A stretch of DNA of 55,097 nt from Alphaproteobacteria bacterium. GTDB lineage: Bacteria; Pseudomonadota; Alphaproteobacteria; RF32; CAG-239. The stretch covers positions 1 to 55,097 of the forward strand of contig JAFSWL010000047.1 in NCBI GenBank assembly GCA_017444525.1. The letters run 5' to 3'. Shown here piece by piece: positions 1 through 8,326 of this stretch (position 1 is the stretch's first letter; the number at the start of each line of letters is the position of its first letter). The position numbers and the translations under genes were made by a program. A model generated the notes under the pieces. That model did no database searches. It was not told the DNA's origin and saw only the letters and a program-made list of their open reading frames with translations.

Positions 1-5
1 GTCAT
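1..5 (-). CDS. Start of a leftward gene that leaves the window
   Basis: On the minus strand an ATG at 5-3 follows a strong Shine-Dalgarno (AAAGGAGG, spacing about 7). Only the first codon and two further bases lie in the window, so nothing can be said about the product. The call rests only on the ribosome-binding site and ATG. Confidence 0.35.
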
Positions 6-7
6 TT

Positions 8-78
8 TAAAACCTCCTTTATATTATTTTGTTTTTCAGTGGTCAGACTGTCTAACTCAGTATATAAAGGAGGTTTTA
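8..78. repeat. 17-bp perfect inverted repeat carrying two Shine-Dalgarno sequences
   Basis: taaaacctcctttatat (8-24) is the exact reverse complement of 62-78, separated by 37 bp. Each arm holds an AGGAGG ribosome-binding site. The left arm serves the leftward ATG at 5. The right arm is followed on the plus strand by ATGTAA at 81-86, a start codon directly followed by a stop. The spacer contains gtcagactgtctaac (47-61), an imperfect palindrome of the kind bound by TetR-type repressors. The arms could also pair in RNA and hide the leftward gene's ribosome-binding site. Confidence 0.6.
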
Positions 79-103
79 CGATGTAAAGCTATAAGCTTTC
101 CGG

Positions 104-130
104 AACCCCCAGACTATCTGGGGGTTTTCT
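104..130 (+). terminator. Intrinsic terminator, rightward
   Basis: A perfect 10-bp stem (aacccccaga / tctgggggtt, loop cta) is followed by TTTTCTTATT on the plus strand. No rightward gene precedes it except the start-stop ATGTAA at 81, so it would end only a short rightward transcript from the inverted-repeat region. Confidence 0.7.
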
Positions 131-133
131 TAT

Positions 134-166
134 TACAAAAACAAGCCTGCCATAAAGCAGGCTTGT
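134..166 (-). terminator. Intrinsic terminator of the leftward redox operon
   Basis: acaagcctgc (141-150) pairs perfectly with gcaggcttgt (157-166) across a 6-nt loop. On the minus strand the stem is followed by a T-rich run (TTTTTGTAATAA). It lies about 30 nt past the stop of the flavodoxin gene at 198 and probably ends the operon that begins with the TetR gene. Confidence 0.75.
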
Positions 167-197
167 GTTATCAATCTTAGCGTTTGAACCCATTTCT

Positions 198-734
198 TCA
201 TTTTGCTATTTTTTCCAAGTTATTCTTTGCCCATCTGCCTACACCGAACGTAATGCTGCTATAATTGGACCAACCGTCAGTAATAACGTTACAGCCCTCA
301 CATAATTTTGCTGTATCAGTAAAAGAATTATCGGCACCGCCGCCACCATGTGTCACAAAAGGAATAACCGTTTTACCCTTTAATACACCAGATGCTAAGA
401 ACGTACGCACCGGTGTTGCCATTGTACCCCACCAAACCGGAGAGCCGACAAATACAACATCATATTCACCGATATTTTCCGGCCAAGGTTTAATCGGGGG
501 TAGGGTGCCATCTGCCAATTCTTTTTTAGCAAGTTTTGTTTGTTCTTTATATTCTGACGGATACGGTGTAACCAACTCTATTTTATATAAATCTGCGCCC
601 GTTTCTTCGGCTACGATTTTAGCGGCCTTCTCGGTATTTCCCGTTAAAGTAAAATATGCCACCAATGTTTTGGCTTCTGCCGTGGTTGCCATCATGGCAC
701 TTCCCATCAAAATTGCTGTTAAAAGTTTTTTCAT
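198..734 (-). CDS. Exported flavodoxin-like protein
   Basis: The 178-residue protein has a Sec-type signal peptide (residues 1-21, ending TAEA) and then a flavodoxin fold. The FMN phosphate-binding loop TLTGNT is at 29-34. The GSPVWWGTMA segment near 97-106 is typical of the Flavodoxin_4-like family that occurs next to reductases. It probably binds FMN and carries electrons, but outside the cytoplasm, which is unusual for a flavodoxin. It is the last gene of a leftward operon, 13 nt after the flavin reductase gene, and a terminator follows. The family call is firm. The electron partner and cargo are unknown. Confidence 0.85.
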   Translation of the reverse strand: MKKLLTAILMGSAMMATTAEAKTLVAYFTLTGNTEKAAKIVAEETGADLYKIELVTPYPSEYKEQTKLAKKELADGTLPPIKPWPENIGEYDVVFVGSPVWWGTMATPVRTFLASGVLKGKTVIPFVTHGGGGADNSFTDTAKLCEGCNVITDGWSNYSSITFGVGRWAKNNLEKIAK

Positions 735-747
735 TAGTTTTTCCTTT

Positions 748-1317
748 CTATTTGTTTTTTATTGTTAAACCATCTCTAAATGCTCGACCGACCAAACCGC
801 CCAGTAAACGATAGCTATGTGTCACACTGTCATAAGAAATCAAGTTTAATTTATCTAAATCCACACGTCCATTTTCATCTAAAGCAAATTCTTCGGCAAC
901 AACATTCACAACCTTGCCTACCAAACGATAATCGCCATCATCATCTTCTAATTTCAGTACCTCACATTCAATGGTGACCGGATATTCATCTATCACAGGT
1001 GCATCTACAAACTCAGATTTGCGCGTATGGAAACCTGCTTTTTTAATTTTGTTAATGCCTTTTCCCGATTCTATCCCAAAATAATCGGATTCAACCAACG
1101 TCTCTTTGGTTGCAAAAGCCACTGTAAATGCTTTTTTCAGTTTTAGATTATCGGTTGTTTTGTGATTGGATAAAAATATTGTGATTTTATCCATATCACA
1201 TTGTGTTCCCCATGCAGCAGTCATAGCATTCGGTACACCGTCTTCATCATAAGTCCCGATAACTAACACTGGCATTGGAGCCATAATCAAATCTTTTTTT
1301 GTATATTGTTTTTTCAT
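748..1317 (-). CDS. Flavin reductase family protein (FMN-binding split barrel)
   Basis: This is a 189-residue protein of the flavin reductase-like, FMN-binding split-barrel family (DIM6/NTAB type). Visible features are the N-terminal block APMPVLVIGT, the AWGTQCDMD segment, and C-terminal SYDSVTHSYRLLGG. Such proteins reduce or carry FMN with NAD(P)H. I chose ATG 1317 because AAAGAGAG lies at good spacing upstream. An ATG at 1338 is in frame but abuts the previous stop and lacks a ribosome-binding site. A second member of the family is encoded at 5198-5767 in the same operon, with only modest similarity. Confidence 0.85.
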   Translation of the reverse strand: MKKQYTKKDLIMAPMPVLVIGTYDEDGVPNAMTAAWGTQCDMDKITIFLSNHKTTDNLKLKKAFTVAFATKETLVESDYFGIESGKGINKIKKAGFHTRKSEFVDAPVIDEYPVTIECEVLKLEDDDGDYRLVGKVVNVVAEEFALDENGRVDLDKLNLISYDSVTHSYRLLGGLVGRAFRDGLTIKNK

Positions 1318-1338
1318 TATATTTCTCTCTTTCTTCAT

Positions 1339-1965
1339 TTATTTTCCATCCGGAAAACTGGTAAATGTAATTTGCTCGTATTCTGGTTTGATAATGCCGT
1401 TTTTCTTCCCGATTTCAATGCATTTTAACAGCCATGCCATATTTTGTCCTAAAGTACGCATGGTTTGCAAGCCTTCTTTATCTTTTTCAACATCATCCGG
1501 TGTAAAACCATGTACCATATTCCAATACTGTGAACCGACAACCTGCATATTGCTGATTGTAAAGTATTTATTTAAGCGGTCAAAAGAAGCTGTGGCACCG
1601 CCTCTACGGCAAGATACAACAGCGGCAGCTAATTTGCCGGCCAGTTTTGGCGCATAAGTGAAAAATAAACGGTCGCAAAAAGAACAAATCTGTCCGGAAG
1701 GTCCGGCATAATAAACCGGTGAGCCTAAAATAATGCCGTCAAATTCATCTAATCTGGCACCGATTTCATTGACACCGTCATTAAACACACACTTTCCGGT
1801 TTCGTGACACTTTCTACAAGCAATACAACCGGATATCGGTTTTGTTCCTATATGATAGATTTCTGTTTCAATACCGTTTTTATTCAGAGTGGTTGCAACT
1901 TCGCTAAGAGCCGTGAATGTACACCCTTCTTTATGCGGACTTCCGTTAATTAGCAGTACTTTCAT
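1339..1965 (-). CDS. Flavodoxin family / NADPH-dependent FMN reductase
   Basis: The 208-residue cytoplasmic protein begins MKVLLINGSPHKEGCT, the phosphate-binding loop of the NADPH-dependent FMN reductase and iron-sulfur flavoprotein group. GCIACRKCHETGKC (residues 46-59) is the cysteine cluster that can bind an iron-sulfur centre in that group. GSPVYYAGPSGQ follows at about 81. It likely moves electrons between NAD(P)H, flavin and a small acceptor such as a quinone. Its start overlaps the end of the phosphoesterase gene by 20 nt, so the two are translationally linked. Confidence 0.85.
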   Translation of the reverse strand: MKVLLINGSPHKEGCTFTALSEVATTLNKNGIETEIYHIGTKPISGCIACRKCHETGKCVFNDGVNEIGARLDEFDGIILGSPVYYAGPSGQICSFCDRLFFTYAPKLAGKLAAAVVSCRRGGATASFDRLNKYFTISNMQVVGSQYWNMVHGFTPDDVEKDKEGLQTMRTLGQNMAWLLKCIEIGKKNGIIKPEYEQITFTSFPDGK

Positions 1966-3091
1966 TCTTTTCTCCTTTCATTATATTAATAATAACAAAT
2001 TCTGATTTAGTTCCTGTTTTAAATTTAATAGCCCAGTCGGATATGCCGGAAGTTACAATAAAATCTGTCTTGCCGAGCTTTTTATGACCGTATACCAAAT
2101 CATTTGCTCCTATCCATTTACCGACTTGATTGAATGGAAAAAGCTGACCGCCATGCGTATGACCGTTTAATACCAAATCAACTCTTGCGACGACTTCTTT
2201 ATTGTATTCAACCGGTTGATGATCTAAAACAATTATATATTTGCTTTTATCTAAATCTTTTGTGAGTTCTTCTATTGATTTTCGATGCCCGCCTTGCTCA
2301 TGCTGAACGGAATAATCCTTTCTTCCGACGATATAAAATGAATTATCTACCAAAACGCTTTCATCTTGTAATATATTAATACCGTTCTTTTTAAGTTCAT
2401 TAAACAAATCATCTTCTGAAAATCCACGATGTGCCGCACCGTAATAACCTTTATCATGATTACCCGAAACATAATAAATCCCATATTTTGTTTTTATTTT
2501 TCCTAAACTGCGTGTGGCATTTATCATTTGCTTACGTGTTGTTCCATCATCAACGTAATCTCCTACAATAAACAATATATCAGGATTTTGTGTCTGAATA
2601 GTTTTCACATGCTTTGCAAAATCCATATCATCAAAAGTTGTTCCTAAATGAGAATCTGCAAACATTATTACTTTCAAATCCGGTACTTGTTTATTGGTTT
2701 TTAAGTCATATTTTGTTTGCCATACGTTGTGGTCTAAATACCAACCGACACTCAAAACTATAATGCTTAATAATAAAGCTACCCAACCTGCATAATAATG
2801 TTCAAAAGTGATATGGGTAAGCTTTTCTATCAACCAAAAAGCAAAATCGCTCAATGCCCATATCATTGCAAAATACATCACGCAGACAACTGCATTTATA
2901 AAATCAATACAAAGTGTAAGTATTCCTGTAACCCCCAATGTTATCAATAATCCTAGCGAGAATTGTTTGAAACTTCCCCATTCGTTAAGATTGATAAATT
3001 CTATCAGATTCGGTATTCTTGCACTGACATAAAACAATGTTGTTATAGCAAAAGCAATGCTTACCCAAAAAATTATAATCCACATTGTCAT
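1946..3091 (-). CDS. Membrane-anchored metallophosphoesterase
   Basis: The 381-residue protein has three or four hydrophobic helices within residues 1-120 and then a calcineurin-like phosphoesterase domain. The metal-binding motifs are in order: DSHLG (about 145), GDYVDDG, GNHD and GHTHGGQ. This resembles YkuE/YaeI-type enzymes that hydrolyse phosphoester bonds in lipid or nucleotide substrates at the membrane. Shine-Dalgarno AAGGA precedes ATG 3091. It is the only non-redox enzyme in the middle of the operon. The substrate is not evident from the sequence. Confidence 0.85.
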   Translation of the reverse strand: MTMWIIIFWVSIAFAITTLFYVSARIPNLIEFINLNEWGSFKQFSLGLLITLGVTGILTLCIDFINAVVCVMYFAMIWALSDFAFWLIEKLTHITFEHYYAGWVALLLSIIVLSVGWYLDHNVWQTKYDLKTNKQVPDLKVIMFADSHLGTTFDDMDFAKHVKTIQTQNPDILFIVGDYVDDGTTRKQMINATRSLGKIKTKYGIYYVSGNHDKGYYGAAHRGFSEDDLFNELKKNGINILQDESVLVDNSFYIVGRKDYSVQHEQGGHRKSIEELTKDLDKSKYIIVLDHQPVEYNKEVVARVDLVLNGHTHGGQLFPFNQVGKWIGANDLVYGHKKLGKTDFIVTSGISDWAIKFKTGTKSEFVIINIMKGEKNESTAN

Positions 3092-3103
3092 AAAAAATGG
3101 TCC

Positions 3104-4114
3104 TTATTGCAATTTATTATATTCTTCATCGGTTACCGGTTCAAGCCATTCGTTAGAACTGCCTTCACTTGGCACTTCTACCGCAATATGCGTAAACCAA
3201 CTATCTTTTGCTGCGCCATGCCAATGTTTTGTTTCCGCTGGAATATTTACAACATCACCAGCTTTTAATTCGCGCGGCTCTTCTCCCCAAGCCTGATACC
3301 AACCGCGTCCTTGTGTAACCAATAAAATCTGTCCGCCTTTATGATGAATATGCCAGTTGTTGCGGCATTTTGACTCAAAAGTTACATTATACATCGGTAC
3401 ACCGTTTGTTGTCGTAATCGGTTTTAAGTAACTTTTTCCAGTAAAATAATTGCCATACGGATTTAATTCACCAAATCCAAAAACTACATTTTGGGCTTTT
3501 GCCTTGGTGGCAATGTTCATAATTTCTGCCACTTCATTATCGGTTAAACCGTTATGTTTACCAATTTCAATATGGGCATTTAATTGACTTTCCACACCTT
3601 CGCGAGCAGCCAACATAGCAATTGTTGCCAGTTCTCTGGTTTTCCAGTCTATGTTATCACGCGCAAAAATATCACCGAATAAATGGGCCTTTAAATATTT
3701 GTCAATGGCCGGCGCAAACTCAAATAATTTGCCTTTCACTTTCGAACCGATCAGTTTGGTTTGATTTTCCGTGCCATAGGTTAAAGCATCACTTTCGGGT
3801 TTAGTACTCGGTTCGTTTCCCAATTTGTCTTTGTTGCCGCGCTCTTCAACGGTTTGCATCAAAGTTGCAAGCGCATTCAAACTACGCGGAAAACCACAAT
3901 ATGCATAAGCCTGCACCAAAATTTCCTTAAACTCATTAACGGTAACACCGTTATCAAGCCCGTTATTCAATACTTGCTTTAATTCTGTTTGATTGCCGAG
4001 TGCTGTATAAGCTGCCGCTGCAGCAATAACTTGTTGTTCCTTTGTTAAATTTTCTGCCATGACATTTTCTCCCAAAAATACAGACATCACCAATATAATT
4101 AAAAACTTTTTCAA
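3104..4114 (-). CDS. Exported carboxymuconolactone decarboxylase-like / cupin fusion protein
   Basis: The 336-residue protein has a signal peptide (residues 1-20, ending NVMA). Two carboxymuconolactone decarboxylase-like repeats follow, about 25-110 (with AYAYCGFPR) and 125-225 (with RELATIAMLAAREG). A C-terminal cupin covers about 230-325, with histidines in WHIHHKGGQ and HWHGA for a metal. The double CMD plus cupin arrangement is known in proteins near aromatic or quinone metabolism genes. The start is TTG at 4114, eight bases after AAGGAG; no in-frame ATG fits. The activity (decarboxylase or peroxide-type thiol chemistry) cannot be told from sequence. Confidence 0.8.
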   Translation of the reverse strand: MKKFLIILVMSVFLGENVMAENLTKEQQVIAAAAAYTALGNQTELKQVLNNGLDNGVTVNEFKEILVQAYAYCGFPRSLNALATLMQTVEERGNKDKLGNEPSTKPESDALTYGTENQTKLIGSKVKGKLFEFAPAIDKYLKAHLFGDIFARDNIDWKTRELATIAMLAAREGVESQLNAHIEIGKHNGLTDNEVAEIMNIATKAKAQNVVFGFGELNPYGNYFTGKSYLKPITTTNGVPMYNVTFESKCRNNWHIHHKGGQILLVTQGRGWYQAWGEEPRELKAGDVVNIPAETKHWHGAAKDSWFTHIAVEVPSEGSSNEWLEPVTDEEYNKLQ

Positions 4115-4126
4115 TTCATTATCTCC

Positions 4127-4975
4127 TTAGTCAGACGGTTTCCAACTTAAAAAGCGTTTTTGTTCTTCTAAATTAGCAGTATAATAGCGTTTACCGCAAT
4201 CCAGTTTGGCAATTTCCTTCATATCTTCAGTGGTTAATGCAAAATCAAAGATGTCGAAATTTTCCTTAATATGCGCCGGATTTGTGCTTTTCGGAAACAC
4301 AGAATTGCCTTCCTCAATATGCCAACGTAAAATAATTTGTGCCGGTGTTTTGTGATATTTTTCGGCCAATTTAACCAAAATCGGCTCGTTTAACAACTTG
4401 GCGTCGCCGTGGCCGAGCGGATACCAGCTTTCCACAACCGTACCGAATTCAGCCATACGCGCTTTTAATTTATGTTGTGAAAAATAGGGGTGACATTCTA
4501 CTTGAATTGCCGCCGGTTTGATCATTGCATGAGAAAGCAAATCTTCCAAATTTTCTTTAAAATTGCTGATACCGATGGATTTTACTTTGCCGGATGCAAC
4601 CGATTTTTCCATATCTTTCCATGCACCGATATAGTCACCGACTTGCTGATGCAATAAAAGCAAATCAATATAATCGGTTTGCAGACGGGAGAGCATTTTA
4701 TCAATAGCTTCCAAAGTTTTGCCTTCTCCGTATTCGCTCGGCCAAAGTTTTGTCGTAATCCAAACTTCTTCACGTTTCAGACCGCTTTGTTTTAAGGCTT
4801 CACCGACACCGCGTTCGTTTTGATAAGCGTGAGCCGTATCAATATGACGATAGCCGAGTTTAAAAGCATTTAAACATGCGTCAATTGTATCCTTGCCGTC
4901 CGGAATCAGATATACACCGAGACCGAACTGCGGCATTTTTAACCCGTTATTTAATGTAAGATAAGTTTGAGCCAT
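4127..4975 (-). CDS. Aldo/keto reductase (2,5-diketogluconate reductase type)
   Basis: The 282-residue enzyme is of the NADPH-dependent aldo/keto reductase superfamily, related to 2,5-diketo-D-gluconate and methylglyoxal reductases. The catalytic tetrad is intact: D46, Y51, K76 and H109, within HIDTAHAYQNE, WITTKLWPS and LLLLHQ. The C-terminal NADPH-binding motif FPKSTNPAHIKEN is present. It reduces carbonyls to alcohols. The position between a tautomerase and a decarboxylase-cupin gene suggests it acts on reactive aldehydes or ketones produced by the same system. Confidence 0.9.
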   Translation of the reverse strand: MAQTYLTLNNGLKMPQFGLGVYLIPDGKDTIDACLNAFKLGYRHIDTAHAYQNERGVGEALKQSGLKREEVWITTKLWPSEYGEGKTLEAIDKMLSRLQTDYIDLLLLHQQVGDYIGAWKDMEKSVASGKVKSIGISNFKENLEDLLSHAMIKPAAIQVECHPYFSQHKLKARMAEFGTVVESWYPLGHGDAKLLNEPILVKLAEKYHKTPAQIILRWHIEEGNSVFPKSTNPAHIKENFDIFDFALTTEDMKEIAKLDCGKRYYTANLEEQKRFLSWKPSD

Positions 4976-5000
4976 TTATTTTCTCCTTATTTACAAAATA

Positions 5001-5195
5001 TTACCTGTCTTTATGCAAATCACACAAAAGTTTGCGCCCCACACCGACATTTTCGGCATCATATTCATTGATAAAAACATAAATAGTCTCTTCCGGCATT
5101 TTGATTATTTTTGCAAACACCGGCACTAATTCTTTGACCAACTCTTCTTTTTGTTCTTTGGTGGCGTGTGCAATATCAAGTCTCATTACAGGCAT
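5001..5195 (-). CDS. 4-oxalocrotonate tautomerase family protein
   Basis: The 64-residue protein begins MPVMRLDIA, so removal of Met exposes the N-terminal proline that is the catalytic base of this family. The length matches the usual 60-75 residues. The segment TKEQKEELVKELVPVFAKI is the typical first helix. Members interconvert keto-enol isomers or dehalogenate small acids. The start lies 2 nt after the stop of the flavin reductase gene, so it is cotranscribed. Confidence 0.85.
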   Translation of the reverse strand: MPVMRLDIAHATKEQKEELVKELVPVFAKIIKMPEETIYVFINEYDAENVGVGRKLLCDLHKDR

Positions 5196-5197
5196 GG

Positions 5198-5767
5198 CTA
5201 TTCTCCGTTGTTTTGCTGTTTAATTTTTTTACGAAATTCCGTTCCTTTGCCGATAATTTCTCCTGTTTTCAAATAAGAGTATGTCGGCATCTCGAACAAA
5301 ATGGGCTTTAATTTGTTGTAATCAATTTTATTCTTTTCATCAATCACATTTTCTTCGGCATAAGTGCCTGAAATTTTGCAAATAAAGTTATCAAATGAAT
5401 CCGTTTCATAATTATCAACGACTTCGCAATCCATCACCAGAGGACTGTCTTTAATAATCGGCGTATTATTTTCGCTCAAATCATAAGCAAAAACCTCGCT
5501 TTTATCGGTATTTTTTCCGCTGATTGTGCCGACATAATCAGCTTTAGGCAACAACGCTTCATCAACAATTGCAACGGAAAGATTCTTACTTTCACGTATA
5601 AACTGATTGGTGTAATGAATTTTGTGCATACTGATCATTATGCGGTCATGTCCGATAATACCCACATGTCCGGCAAGCATCCAAGTCGGCTTATTACCGT
5701 TCATCGCCCCGATAACGACCAAAGGTGTCGGATAAAGGGCTAAAACAGTGCCTAAATTCTTTTTCAT
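5198..5767 (-). CDS. Flavin reductase family protein
   Basis: The 189-residue protein is of the FMN-binding split-barrel flavin reductase family. It starts MKKNLGTVLALYPTPLVVIGA and carries the expected TWMLAGHVGIIGHDRIMIS segment. Similar proteins from anaerobes are annotated as flavoredoxins. Its ATG overlaps the stop of the amidohydrolase gene by 4 nt (ATGA), which supports translational coupling. It is a second copy-type partner to the product of 748-1317. Confidence 0.85.
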   Translation of the reverse strand: MKKNLGTVLALYPTPLVVIGAMNGNKPTWMLAGHVGIIGHDRIMISMHKIHYTNQFIRESKNLSVAIVDEALLPKADYVGTISGKNTDKSEVFAYDLSENNTPIIKDSPLVMDCEVVDNYETDSFDNFICKISGTYAEENVIDEKNKIDYNKLKPILFEMPTYSYLKTGEIIGKGTEFRKKIKQQNNGE

Positions 5768-6783
5768 TTGTTATCTTTCCTTTCAAATAATTGTTGAGCA
5801 TTTGTTTGTAAAAATTTTTCGGCATACGGTGCGAGTTCCTTATCATTTGCTAATTCATAGCGCAAACTTTTAAGATTTTTTTGCAAAACCTTGTTTGGCT
5901 GATAAGGATAATCCGAGCCGTATAAAATATGTTCCGGCGTCGTGATAGAAAGCATGGTTTTAATTAAATCCACAGTTGGCACACCGGCTAAGTCATAATA
6001 TAATGCCGCCAAATTCTTTTCCCAATCAATATCCTGCATCAAACCCTTGGCTTTCATCGCCGGAAAGATGGCTTTCATCCGCGGTATGGCAAGCGGTAAA
6101 AACGAACCGCAATGCGGAATAATCACTTTAATGTTCGGATATTTTGCGAGCACATTGCGTGAAATCATATTCACAACCGCCCGCGTGGTTTCCGCAGGAT
6201 ATTCATACATTGCAAGCGGCGTGGTCTGAATTATTTTTTCGGCATACGGCTCCGGACGATGCGGATGCACAAAAACAACAGCATGGTATTTGTTTAACAC
6301 CGCCATCAATTCATCTAATTCTTCATCACCCAAATATTGCCCATAGCTGTTGGTTGCCAATTTAATACCATCTGCGTGCAAAACATCAAAGGCATATTGA
6401 GCTTCTTTAATAGCCGCTTTCACATCAGGCAAAGGTAAGGTTGCCAGAAACTTAAATTTATCGGGATTTTCATCACGAACTTTGGCCGAAAGCTCATTTA
6501 ACTTACGCACCATATCTGCGCTTTCATTATTGTTCCCGAAGTATGGTTGCGGTGCCGGCAATGACAGCACAGAATAGTCAATTTTCATGTCTTCCATAAA
6601 ATCTAAATGCGCTTTTATATCCCATTTCGGAAGCGGAAACGTCTCTTGTAATTCGGCATTGTGCGCACGCAAAAAATCCGTATATTCAGCCGGAATAATA
6701 TGGCTATGCACATCTATAACCTGTGCAAAAGCATTCATCGGCAAAAGGTATGCGACAGTTAATAAAGAAAATATTTTCTTCAT
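5764..6783 (-). CDS. Exported amidohydrolase (ACMSD-like TIM-barrel hydrolase)
   Basis: The 339-residue protein has a short signal peptide (residues 1-20, ending NAFA). An amidohydrolase-2 domain of the aminocarboxymuconate-semialdehyde decarboxylase type follows. Metal ligands are visible in DVHSHI, VFVHPH, IPHCGS and YGSDYPY. Family members decarboxylate or hydrolyse ring-derived acids. Shine-Dalgarno AAGGAG precedes the ATG. A periplasmic place is inferred from the signal peptide and is unusual for this family. Confidence 0.85.
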   Translation of the reverse strand: MKKIFSLLTVAYLLPMNAFAQVIDVHSHIIPAEYTDFLRAHNAELQETFPLPKWDIKAHLDFMEDMKIDYSVLSLPAPQPYFGNNNESADMVRKLNELSAKVRDENPDKFKFLATLPLPDVKAAIKEAQYAFDVLHADGIKLATNSYGQYLGDEELDELMAVLNKYHAVVFVHPHRPEPYAEKIIQTTPLAMYEYPAETTRAVVNMISRNVLAKYPNIKVIIPHCGSFLPLAIPRMKAIFPAMKAKGLMQDIDWEKNLAALYYDLAGVPTVDLIKTMLSITTPEHILYGSDYPYQPNKVLQKNLKSLRYELANDKELAPYAEKFLQTNAQQLFERKDNK

Positions 6784-6785
6784 GA

Positions 6786-7172
6786 TTACTCCTTGATAAA
6801 GTCTTTATCCTTATCAGGAATACCGGATGTATCCTCAATATATCGTTCCACTTTCATATGTAAATTGTATTTATTGCGAAGTTCTGAAATTTTATCCATC
6901 ATAGGGGTTGCATGATGCTTATCTATTGCCTCTTGACTTTCCCAACTGTCAATCAAAAGCACTGTTTCCGGATCATTTTTCGGATAAAAATATTCGTATT
7001 TTTTATTTCCTTCTTCCGCACGAATAAGCGCCACAGTTCCGCTTTATTCCATTTCCTCGGCAAATTTGCGTGCATTGCCGTTTTCACCTGTGTAATAAAT
7101 ATTGACAGTTATTGCCATGGCATTTCCTTCTAAAAGCATAAATATTGCCAATGTCATTAAAAACTTTTTCAA
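6786..7172 (-). pseudogene. Exported antibiotic biosynthesis monooxygenase-domain protein, interrupted by in-frame TAA
   Basis: A TTG start at 7172 with an AAGGGGG ribosome-binding site opens a frame encoding a signal peptide (KKFLMTLAIFMLLEGNAMA) and the first part of a small ABM-type domain. The frame ends at TAA (7046-7044, codon 43) but continues without any shift to the stop at 6786, through SGTVALIRAEEG and LLIDSWESQEAIDKHH, the body of the domain. A single base change would restore a 128-residue protein. The downstream part could start at GTG 7034 but would lack the first strand and the signal peptide. Nonsense mutation is likeliest; a sequence error or recoding is possible. Confidence 0.75.
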
Positions 7173-7183
7173 CTTATTCCCCC

Positions 7184-7789
7184 TTAAAATCCCAATTTAT
7201 TGAGCCAATTTACAACATTTTCTTTGGCTTTTGCACGCTCGTTTTGTGCAATATGCCCGTAAATTGCCAATCCGTCGAGCATTTCGGCACCGGTGGCATT
7301 TTTCAGGTTATTCGGTACCGAAGTTAAACCGCTGCCTTCGTGAGTTACAAAAGGGACAACCGTCTTACCGCTCCAATTGTGTTTATCAATAAAGGTGTAA
7401 ACCGCCATCGGCAAATCTCCCCACCAAACCGGACCGCCGATGAAAACTACATCATAATTGTCAAAGTCCGAAACATCACCCGCTATTTCCGGACGGGCAT
7501 TGCTGTTTTTCTCTGCTTTGGCCGCTTCGGTCAATGCCGTATAAGCCGCCGGATAGGTGTCATTTTTTAATTTTACTTCAAACAAACTGCCGCCGGTTTG
7601 TTCGGCAATCATTTTAGCAACAATCGCCGTGTTGCCTTCTGTAATATTTCCGACGCTATATTGTTCGCCGGTTTTGGAAAAATAAACTACTAATACTTTT
7701 TTGTTATTCATATCTTTTATCTCCGCTGTTGCATTATGAATTGTGAAAAATGTTAATCCCGCTAAAATACTTGAAAATAGTTTTTTCAT
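7184..7789 (-). CDS. Exported flavodoxin
   Basis: The 201-residue protein has a signal peptide (residues 1-22, ending NATA) and a flavodoxin domain. VLVVYFSKTG leads into the phosphate loop and IGGPVWWGDLPM follows at mid-length. The closing segment VVPFVTHEGSG is shared with the flavodoxin at 198-734, so the two are paralogues in one operon. I chose ATG 7789 because AAGGATTATAAT precedes it. A longer frame from 7831 would add 14 residues before the signal peptide. Confidence 0.85.
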   Translation of the reverse strand: MKKLFSSILAGLTFFTIHNATAEIKDMNNKKVLVVYFSKTGEQYSVGNITEGNTAIVAKMIAEQTGGSLFEVKLKNDTYPAAYTALTEAAKAEKNSNARPEIAGDVSDFDNYDVVFIGGPVWWGDLPMAVYTFIDKHNWSGKTVVPFVTHEGSGLTSVPNNLKNATGAEMLDGLAIYGHIAQNERAKAKENVVNWLNKLGF

Positions 7790-7840
7790 ATTATAATCCT
7801 TTTTTACTTGCCTGATTTTAATATTGTCCACTTAAAGGCA

Positions 7841-8323
7841 TTATTCTTTCATAGAAATCAACTTGACTTTTTTAGAAACGATTTTGGTAATTTCTTTTTC
7901 GTCTTCCGCTGTCAGCAATCCGTAAAGCGGAATGGAAAATGCCGGAAAAGGATTGTGCTTTTGCAACCAGTTATATTGATAATTTATATTTTCCTTTGGA
8001 ATTAAAGCTAAAACACGATATTGCTTAAACCAACACCAAACAATTCTTTCTTCCGCATGGTCAATATCTTTCCATTTAACGGGATTGGTATGGTCTATTT
8101 TTATACTTTCATCGGTTATGACAGCCATTATTTGCGGATGAACATATTTATAATACCATACGCCCCACGAAAAAATCACGCACCCCAATATAATCCACAT
8201 CTGCGGATAGATAAGGATACGCCACCCGCATACAAAACACGAACAGATTAATAACGTAATACCGATATTAAACAGAAGCCATAGATTCAATGGTTTGAAA
8301 TTATAATAAAATATCCTATTCAT
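7841..8323 (-). CDS. Small membrane protein, PH-like, function unknown
   Basis: The 160-residue protein has two hydrophobic helices (about residues 13-33 and 40-57) and then a soluble domain. The pattern AVITDESIKIDH, with KWKDIDHAEE after it, resembles bacterial PH-like domains that follow paired membrane helices. It sits 3 nt downstream of the TetR gene and so belongs to its operon. It could sense or stabilise something at the membrane. I do not recognise a named family with certainty. Confidence 0.7.
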   Translation of the reverse strand: MNRIFYYNFKPLNLWLLFNIGITLLICSCFVCGWRILIYPQMWIILGCVIFSWGVWYYKYVHPQIMAVITDESIKIDHTNPVKWKDIDHAEERIVWCWFKQYRVLALIPKENINYQYNWLQKHNPFPAFSIPLYGLLTAEDEKEITKIVSKKVKLISMKE

Positions 8324-8326
8324 TGT

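Noticed and set aside
265..768. Long rightward frame opposite the exported flavodoxin gene
   Set aside because: It is the antisense shadow of a gene with clear flavodoxin motifs and has no start signals.
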